Below are positions 57,491 through 64,000 of a stretch of DNA of 64,000 nucleotides, piece by piece. The position numbers were made by a program, and so were the translations under genes. The notes under the pieces are model-generated. The model was not told where the DNA came from. It made no database searches and saw only the letters and a list, made by a program, of their open reading frames with translations. Each line of letters begins with the position of its first letter. Positions within the stretch are counted from its first letter, which is position 1. Source of the DNA: Mycobacterium sp. 236(2023) (GTDB lineage Bacteria > Actinomycetota > Actinomycetes > Mycobacteriales > Mycobacteriaceae); contig NZ_JARSBP010000003.1 in NCBI RefSeq assembly GCF_029623955.1, positions 682,001 to 746,000 of the forward strand. The letters run 5' to 3'.

Positions 57491-58570
57491 TCAAGACGTG
57501 GAGCCCGGCCCCGGCCAGACGCCGTGATGGTGACATTGGTTGCCTCCGTTACGTTTTGCACGGTACATCGCCATGTCGGCCGCGGCGATCAGGTGGTCGA
57601 CGGTGGTATCGGGAACCGGGTCGGTGCCGAGTTCGGCGAACGCCGTGCCGACACTCGCCCTGACCTTCACCGGCAGTGCCGCGATCGCGTCGCACACATC
57701 CTGGAAGAACGCCACCGCCCGGGGGGACGACGCGACGTCGGCGATCAGGAACTCCTCCCCGCCGCTGCGGGTGATCACCGCCGTCGGTGTCGCGGTCGCC
57801 CGCAGCGCATCGGCGACAGCCACCAGCGCCCGGTCGCCGGCGAGGTGGCCGTAGGCGTCGTTGAGGCTCTTGAAATCGTCGAGATCGAGCAGCGCCACCA
57901 ACAGAAAACGGTCGGTGTCGTAGCGGCGGGCGAGCAGCCGCATCGTCTGCCTGCGGAACGCGCGCCGGTTGAGCAGCCCGGTCAGCGGGTCGAGGTCCGC
58001 GTAGAGCAGATCGCCTTCCATCGCTTTCAGCAGCATGCGGATCGCCAGTGGCACTCCAAGATTGACCTGCAGGATCAGGAAGAAGTCGACCGCGGCGAGC
58101 GCGGTGCGCCCCTCGGCGGCCAACTGGAGCGCCTGGTAGGCGCCCACGCCCGCCGCGACGACGATATTGGCCACCACCAGTCGCATCGTGTGGAAGAACG
58201 CGCTGATCGCGCCGTTGGTGGTGAACGCGATGCACCCGAGCAGTGCGGCCAGCGGATCAGGATAGGCCAGACACGCGATCGCGATCGAGATGGTCGTGAC
58301 GATCAGAAACGCAGCCGACTGCGTCTTCGTGGGCCATCTCCACAGCCACAGCGCAGAGCCGACCAGGCCGCCGGCCACAGCGGTCCACATCATCGCGCGC
58401 TGCGGATTGTCGGTGGGACCGCCGGCGCCGATCAGAAGGACGAGCACAGCAGCCGCCATCGACAGCGTGATCGCCGCGACGAACAGGCGCACCGACAGCG
58501 TCACGCCACGTCCATCGAGGAAGTTGCTGAACCACTCGTAATGGTCAGCGCGTCCGTGATCCCGCTGCAT
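57491..58570 (-). CDS. Membrane diguanylate cyclase (GGDEF)
   Basis: 359 residues: an N-terminal region with about six TM helices (about 25-180) and a GGDEF domain (about 190-345) with the intact active-site motif SGGEEF and DLDDFKSLND. It should make c-di-GMP from GTP at the membrane. No EAL domain is present. It lies just upstream of the cupin gene in the same direction. Confidence 0.9.
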   Translation of the reverse strand: MQRDHGRADHYEWFSNFLDGRGVTLSVRLFVAAITLSMAAAVLVLLIGAGGPTDNPQRAMMWTAVAGGLVGSALWLWRWPTKTQSAAFLIVTTISIAIACLAYPDPLAALLGCIAFTTNGAISAFFHTMRLVVANIVVAAGVGAYQALQLAAEGRTALAAVDFFLILQVNLGVPLAIRMLLKAMEGDLLYADLDPLTGLLNRRAFRRQTMRLLARRYDTDRFLLVALLDLDDFKSLNDAYGHLAGDRALVAVADALRATATPTAVITRSGGEEFLIADVASSPRAVAFFQDVCDAIAALPVKVRASVGTAFAELGTDPVPDTTVDHLIAAADMAMYRAKRNGGNQCHHHGVWPGPGSTS

Positions 58571-58690
58571 CCCGCATCATCTCGTCGTCGGTGACCGATA
58601 TCGCCATCGACCCTAGCGGGATGAAATTCACACGAAGCGTTTGCTGACGGACGCGTCGCATCCTTGCCCGAGCTTCCCGTGCGCCCGTAG

Positions 58691-59697
<1,007 letters not shown>

Positions 59698-59698
<1 letters not shown>

Positions 59699-60516
59699 TG
59701 AAGCCCGTACTGAGTAAAGACACCCGGCTGTGCATCTCGCTGTCGGGACGGCCGAGCAACATCGGCACCCGATTCCACAACCACCTGTACGACGTGCTCG
59801 GCCTCGACTTCATCTACAAGGCCTTCACCACGACCGACATCGCCGCGGCCATCGGCGGAGTGCGAGCGCTCGACATCAGAGGGTGTTCGGTGTCGATGCC
59901 CTTCAAGGAGGATGTGCTGAGCCTCGTCGACGAGATCGAATCGTCGGCGGAGGCGATCCGCTCGGTCAACACGATCGTCAACGACGGCGGCAAGCTCACC
60001 GCGTCGAACACCGATTATCTTGCCGTGCAACACCTTATCCGCGAGCACGGGTTGAACCCGGAGGATTCCGTGTTGATCCGCGGCAGTGGCGGCATGGCCA
60101 AGGCTGTCGCCGTCGCGTTCGCCGACGCCGGATTCGGCTCCGGTTTCGTCGTGGCCCGCAACGCCGAAAGCGGTGCGGCACTGGCTGATCGGTTGGGCTA
60201 CGACTATCTGCCCGAGGTCGGTTCGGCTGTGGCTCCGATCATCGTCAACGTCACGCCCATCGGCATGGCCGGCGGTCCCGAAGAGGCGGAAGCCGCCTTC
60301 GGCGACGACACGATCGCCGCCGCCAGCACGGTGTTCGACGTGGTGGCACTTCCGTCGGAGACGCCACTGATCAAGGCGGCCAGGGCAATTGGTGCGCAGG
60401 TGATCACCGGAGCAGAGGTGATCGCGCTGCAGGCCGCCGAACAGTTCGAGCGCTACACGGGCGTGCGCCCCAGCGCCGAGCAGATCGCCGAGGCTTCCCG
60501 TTTGTCGCGGGCCTGA
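59698..60516 (+). CDS. Shikimate dehydrogenase-like protein
   Basis: 272-residue protein of the AroE/YdiB fold. The substrate motif is VSMPFKEDV (catalytic Lys) and NTDYLAVQHL; the NADP part has IRGSGGMAKAVAV. The N-terminal serine pair (SLSGRPSN) differs from the usual HSLSP, so the substrate may not be shikimate. It is coupled to the cAMP-regulated acetyltransferase by TGATG. Confidence 0.85.
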
Positions 60517-60518
60517 CG

Positions 60519-61232
60519 TCAGGGGACGATCGTCGCCTGCTCGTCGATCGCCGCCGTGGCATCCATCAGTTGCATGGCGTGATCCTCGGTGCCTTCGGCA
60601 GTGATCTTGACAACGAACACACCGTCGTCCGCCGGGACGACGACCGTCTTCTGGGCGATCAAATAGCTGACGCCGTCCTTCTTGTAGAAGCCGCCGATCT
60701 GCGTCGCCTCGAAGCCGGCAAGGGTGCTCTGCTTACCCGCATTCGCGCCCTGGAAATCCGGTAGCGCGAGCGTGTCGTTGGGGGCGTACGCGAGGATCTT
60801 GGCCGGGTCCACATCACCGGTGAGCTTGGAGACGAACGTGACGATCGTCGGCGGGTTCGGGGGTGGTGGCGTACCGGTGAGGGTCATGGCGTCAAAGGCG
60901 CCCTGGGGTGTGTCGGGCCCCGCGGGCCCCCAACCGGGTGCGAACGGCAGCGTGATCGTCGGCGCGCCGGAATCGCCCTGGACGACAGCCTTCGAGTCGA
61001 TGTTGTTGTCCAGGATGTACTGGTCGAGCGTCATGCCGGGACTTGCAGCGGGCGTCTGCGACGTCGGCGGCGCCTCCGTGGTGGTGGGGGCCGCCGCTTC
61101 CGACGTCTCGGACGTCGCCGACGATTCGCCGGCTTTCGTCGCCTCGCCCTCGGTGTCGGACCCGCAGGCAGACAGTCCGATTGCGAGGGCGATAGCGGTC
61201 GCGGCGACACCGGCACGCGTGGCGATGGTCAT
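60519..61232 (-). CDS. Lipoprotein of the LpqN/LpqT family
   Basis: 237-residue lipoprotein: signal with LSAC lipobox (Cys about 23), a Thr/Ala/Pro-rich linker (about 25-65), and an LpqN/LpqT domain (TLPFAPGWGPAGPDTP, PDFQGANAGKQSTLAGFEA). Such proteins are carriers or regulators at the mycobacterial cell surface; LpqN binds periplasmic lipid-transfer partners in M. tuberculosis. It converges on the AroE-like gene. Confidence 0.85.
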   Translation of the reverse strand: MTIATRAGVAATAIALAIGLSACGSDTEGEATKAGESSATSETSEAAAPTTTEAPPTSQTPAASPGMTLDQYILDNNIDSKAVVQGDSGAPTITLPFAPGWGPAGPDTPQGAFDAMTLTGTPPPPNPPTIVTFVSKLTGDVDPAKILAYAPNDTLALPDFQGANAGKQSTLAGFEATQIGGFYKKDGVSYLIAQKTVVVPADDGVFVVKITAEGTEDHAMQLMDATAAIDEQATIVP

Positions 61233-61391
61233 CTCTTCTCCTGTTCGCCGGCCAAGGGCCGGGGGCAATATCAGGCTCGAGGCTAGCGAAGTTGCTGTCC
61301 TTTCTGTGACGTCGTTTGCCGAAAGCCTCCGCCGGCCCTTCAGCGGGTGTACATGTTGCCTGTACCGACGCAAAAGTAGGGGGGTCGGGAC

Positions 61392-62816
61392 ATGAACAAT
61401 ATTGTTCGCTCGTTGATTGCGGTCGTTTCCGCGGTCGCTAGCGCGATCGCGCTGTCGATGCCATGGACGCTGCCGACGGTCATCTCACTGTCAGCGCAGA
61501 CGACCGCGCTCATCATGGGCGGCACACTGCACCCGCTGACGGCTCCGAAGGACTCTGCAGACTTCGTCTCCGACTATCTCGAGAACGCCGTCACCGGTCT
61601 GCTCGACCCGGCGTTCGGACCCGTCGACAATGCGGTCGCGGTCTACACGCCCGAGGACTTCTTCCCGCTCGGGCGTCTCACGTTCGGAAAGTCGATCACC
61701 GAGGGGCTCGCGAACCTGGACCGATGCGTGTCCGCCCAATCGGGATGCGTCTTCAACGAGGACCCCGCCGTGGGCGCGACCGCCCCGCAGGCCGACGACT
61801 CGTTGATGGTGCTGGGATATTCGCAGAGCGCCGTGATCGCCTCGCTGTTGAAGCGCGATCTCATCGAGCGTGCGGAACCGGGCGCTGCGCCGGTGTCGTT
61901 CCTGCTGGTGGCCAATTCGATGCGGCCCAACGGCGGCGTCCTCATGCGCTTCGACGACTGGCAGACCATCCCGATCCTGAACATCCCGTTCCCCGGCGCG
62001 TCGCCGACCGACAGCGTCAACAACCTCTACCGGACCGTCGACATCGCCAGGCAGTACGACGGATTGGGCGGCGACTTCCCGGTGCGGCCGCTGAATCTGA
62101 TCGCCACCCTCAACGCGCTGCTGGGCTACGGCATGCTCCACGGCGAGACGATCAACGTCCCGCTGTCGCAGGCGCGGTTCCAGGGGCGCGAGGGGGACAC
62201 CAGCTACTACCTCATCGAAACCGACATCGTGCCACTGCTTCAGCCGTTCCAACTGTTCGTCCCGAAACCAATTCTGAAGGCGATCGACGCCCCGCTGCGC
62301 GTCATCATCGAGGACGCCTACGACCGGGACATCGGACCCGGCGTGCCGACCCTCGCGAGTTGGCGGCCGATCAAAGATCTCGCAGGCATGGCCGCCCGCC
62401 TCATCGCGTCCGTGCCGGTCGCGGTGGACAACCTGACCGAGGGATTCGGCTTCGGGCGCGTCCTCGGCACCTCTGCGCCCGGCGCGTTCGGCGTCGGCGG
62501 ACCCGACGTGTCGACCGAAGACGTGTCGACCGAACCGGACGAGGACATCGCGACCGAAGCCGTTGTGTCAGAGTCGATTCCGGAATCCTCGAACCGCGCC
62601 GAAATCACCGACGACCTATCCGACGACGAACCCGACGTCACGGGGCGGCGGCAGAAATGGGACGACGTGGAGCCGGACTCCGTCGACGAGACCCCGGCGA
62701 CCGAGCCGGAGCCCGAACCGGCCGAGGCCGGGGACGACGACGAACAGGCGCCGGTGGCGGACGAACCCGCCGCCGAGGACGGTCCGTCCGACGACGACGC
62801 GGCCGACGCCGCCTGA
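61392..62816 (+). CDS. PE-PPE domain serine hydrolase with acidic tail
   Basis: 474 residues: a signal or anchor helix (about 5-40), a PE-PPE (PF08237-type) alpha/beta hydrolase domain (about 60-290) with nucleophile Ser144 in GYSQSA, and an acidic tail of about 110 residues (VSTEDVSTEP, EPEPEPAEAG). Members of this family acylate or hydrolyse trehalose lipids in mycobacteria. No PE or PPE domain is attached. It is exported and probably acts on outer-membrane lipids. Confidence 0.88.
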   Translation: MNNIVRSLIAVVSAVASAIALSMPWTLPTVISLSAQTTALIMGGTLHPLTAPKDSADFVSDYLENAVTGLLDPAFGPVDNAVAVYTPEDFFPLGRLTFGKSITEGLANLDRCVSAQSGCVFNEDPAVGATAPQADDSLMVLGYSQSAVIASLLKRDLIERAEPGAAPVSFLLVANSMRPNGGVLMRFDDWQTIPILNIPFPGASPTDSVNNLYRTVDIARQYDGLGGDFPVRPLNLIATLNALLGYGMLHGETINVPLSQARFQGREGDTSYYLIETDIVPLLQPFQLFVPKPILKAIDAPLRVIIEDAYDRDIGPGVPTLASWRPIKDLAGMAARLIASVPVAVDNLTEGFGFGRVLGTSAPGAFGVGGPDVSTEDVSTEPDEDIATEAVVSESIPESSNRAEITDDLSDDEPDVTGRRQKWDDVEPDSVDETPATEPEPEPAEAGDDDEQAPVADEPAAEDGPSDDDAADAA

Positions 62817-62851
62817 CTGGCCGCGGCCGCAACGCGTGATATCAACAGCGC

Positions 62852-63508
62852 GTGAGGCTCACCGCCGCGTGCATGCTCGCGCTCGCGTGTGTTGCCTGCG
62901 CGCCGCACTCCGAATCGCCGCCGGCCACGACCGTTGAATCTCCGGTCAACCTCACCGTCAACCCAGCTCGAATCGACCGAGCGCGCGACCTCCTGCCAGA
63001 CGGCTACGAAGTCACCCGCTACACAGGCGCGCCCGCGCCGTTCGCCGCATGGGGTTTCCGGGATTCGGCGGTGTCCGAGCCGACGCAATGTGCGGTGCTG
63101 GGCGCGCCCGAAGTCGACCAGGCGACGACGCTGGGCTGGTCGGCGTCAGGATCCGGCGGCATCGTCTATGCCGTCGTCGCGACCGCCGCCGCGCCATCAC
63201 CGGAGCCGGCGCTGATCGCGGCCTGTGGGCAGTGGGCGGTGACGTCGGGTCACACCTCGGGCACCGTCACAGGACTGCCTGGCCCCGACATCGTCGCCGC
63301 GGAGACGTTCGGAATGAGCACGGCCGCAACCACCGTCGTCGAGGGTGGCACCGAGACCCGTTCGCATGCCGAGACATTCGTCGCCTACCTCGGCCAATAC
63401 GTCTGCTTTGTCGCGGTCGTCACCGATCCGGGCTCGCCGCAGCCCGCGCTCGGGGCGGGATTCGCGTCGGATCTGCTCGCCGAAACGGTGTCGACGCTGC
63501 GAGGCTGA
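62852..63508 (+). CDS. DUF5642 family lipoprotein
   Basis: 218-residue lipoprotein: a GTG start, lipobox ACVAC, and a DUF5642-type domain (RARDLLPDGYEVTRYTGAP, TQCAVLGAPEV). The paralogous gene follows 28 bases downstream. Function unknown, cell-envelope location likely. Confidence 0.8.
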   Translation: MRLTAACMLALACVACAPHSESPPATTVESPVNLTVNPARIDRARDLLPDGYEVTRYTGAPAPFAAWGFRDSAVSEPTQCAVLGAPEVDQATTLGWSASGSGGIVYAVVATAAAPSPEPALIAACGQWAVTSGHTSGTVTGLPGPDIVAAETFGMSTAATTVVEGGTETRSHAETFVAYLGQYVCFVAVVTDPGSPQPALGAGFASDLLAETVSTLRG

Positions 63509-63536
63509 GCGCTGCCGCGCAGGTACATTGGCGGCG

Positions 63537-64000
63537 ATGTCGAACCCCCCGAAACATCTGACGATCACGGCGGTGGCGATCGTCGGGCTGCTGGCGGCAT
63601 GCGGCGCGCCTCAGCCCGAGGACTTCTCGAAGGCCGATATCGCCAGGGTGGCGGATGTGCAGGCCAGTTTCGCCCCGCCGTTCACGGTGAAGACCGTCGG
63701 CCCCGCAGCCATCGACCCGAAATTCCTGACGGCGCAGAAGCTGCCGCCGGGGCTGACGTTCGATCCGGCTGACTGTGGGAAAACCGCCGGCGAGCAGACG
63801 ATTCCGGACGGTGTCAAAGGCAACATGGCCGCGGTGACCGCCGAAGGGGACGGGACGCGGTACATCGTGATCGCCGTGGAGACATCCGAAGCCGTTCCGG
63901 CCAACACTCCCACCGACCAGTGCAAGAAGGTGACGTTCCGCGGGCCGGGGATGGGTGGCGTCGTCGAAGTCGTCGAGACGCCGCAGATCAAGGGCGTCGA
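63537..64000 (+). CDS. DUF5642 family lipoprotein, N-terminal part (cut by window end)
   Basis: The reading frame from ATG 63537 stays open to the window end (154 codons). It starts MSNPPKHLTITAVAIVG with lipobox LAAC and continues with KLPPGLTFDPADCGKTAGE, related to the previous gene. The C-terminus lies outside the window. Confidence 0.75.
   Translation, partial: MSNPPKHLTITAVAIVGLLAACGAPQPEDFSKADIARVADVQASFAPPFTVKTVGPAAIDPKFLTAQKLPPGLTFDPADCGKTAGEQTIPDGVKGNMAAVTAEGDGTRYIVIAVETSEAVPANTPTDQCKKVTFRGPGMGGVVEVVETPQIKGV

Overview
The window is chromosomal DNA of a fast-growing mycobacterium (Mycolicibacterium type). The evidence is the high G+C content, the gene order uvrD1 - M23 peptidase - sucCD - Rv0954/Rv0955-like - purN-purH - MoxR/VWA - DUF1707 - echA/fadE/accA/accD/fadE/atuA - rpmF - mprAB - pepD - moaB2 - mscL - SAF protein - FmdB - folate cyclo-ligase - galU - moeA-like - rimJ - glpR/sepX - cNMP/GNAT (the Rv0949 to Rv0998 backbone of M. 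tuberculosis), and two MspA-type outer-membrane porins, which slow-growing pathogens lack.

Layout. 1-5.5 kb: 3' part of the UvrD1 helicase, a membrane-anchored M23 peptidase with a small membrane protein, and succinyl-CoA synthetase ending at a strong terminator. 5.5-9.7 kb: an S9 peptidase behind two tandem palindromic operators, and a pair of overlapping ATPase genes. 9.7-14.9 kb: a thiolase-like gene and an F420-type oxidoreductase, each behind a KstR-like box. They flank an inserted three-gene operon: a WXG-like/DUF4185 fusion protein and two related lipoproteins, the second frameshifted. 15-27 kb: a PLP decarboxylase, an SfnG-like monooxygenase, two membrane proteins of the division/envelope neighbourhood, purN-purH, a lipoprotein, and a MoxR-VWA pair. 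27.4-35.8 kb: a six-gene, tightly coupled catabolic operon resembling leucine/acyclic-terpene degradation, with a palindromic operator upstream.

36-40.7 kb: rpmF and the envelope-stress module mprA-mprB-pepD-moaB2 with MprA-like boxes. 40.7-43.4 kb: a tandem duplication of a porin unit (CRP-like box, promoter, leader, mspA-type gene, terminator). Both copies have an enlarged, altered constriction loop. 43.4-50.8 kb: mscL, a small secreted protein, a SAF-domain protein, an FmdB/Ruc-like zinc protein behind a CIRCE element, folate cyclo-ligase, galU, a degenerate MoeA (Glp-like), rimJ, glpR/sepX and tRNA-Ala(CGC). 50.8-53.2 kb: an accessory stretch with a large secreted protein whose C-terminus looks like an aerolysin/ETX-MTX2 fold. 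53-64 kb: SnoaL + P450, OhrR-like regulator + DUF5313, an aromatic/ring-degradation-like trio, a GGDEF protein, a cAMP-type acetyltransferase coupled to an AroE-like enzyme, an LpqN/LpqT-like lipoprotein, a PE-PPE-domain hydrolase and two DUF5642-type lipoproteins (the last cut by the window end).

The best candidates for something undescribed are the WXG-DUF4185/lipoprotein operon (12.4-13.9 kb plus 11.3-12.4 kb), the aerolysin-like secreted protein next to tRNA-Ala, the paired ATPases, and the porin duplication with its conserved regulatory footprint. All functional statements are from reading the sequence and family knowledge; no searches were run.
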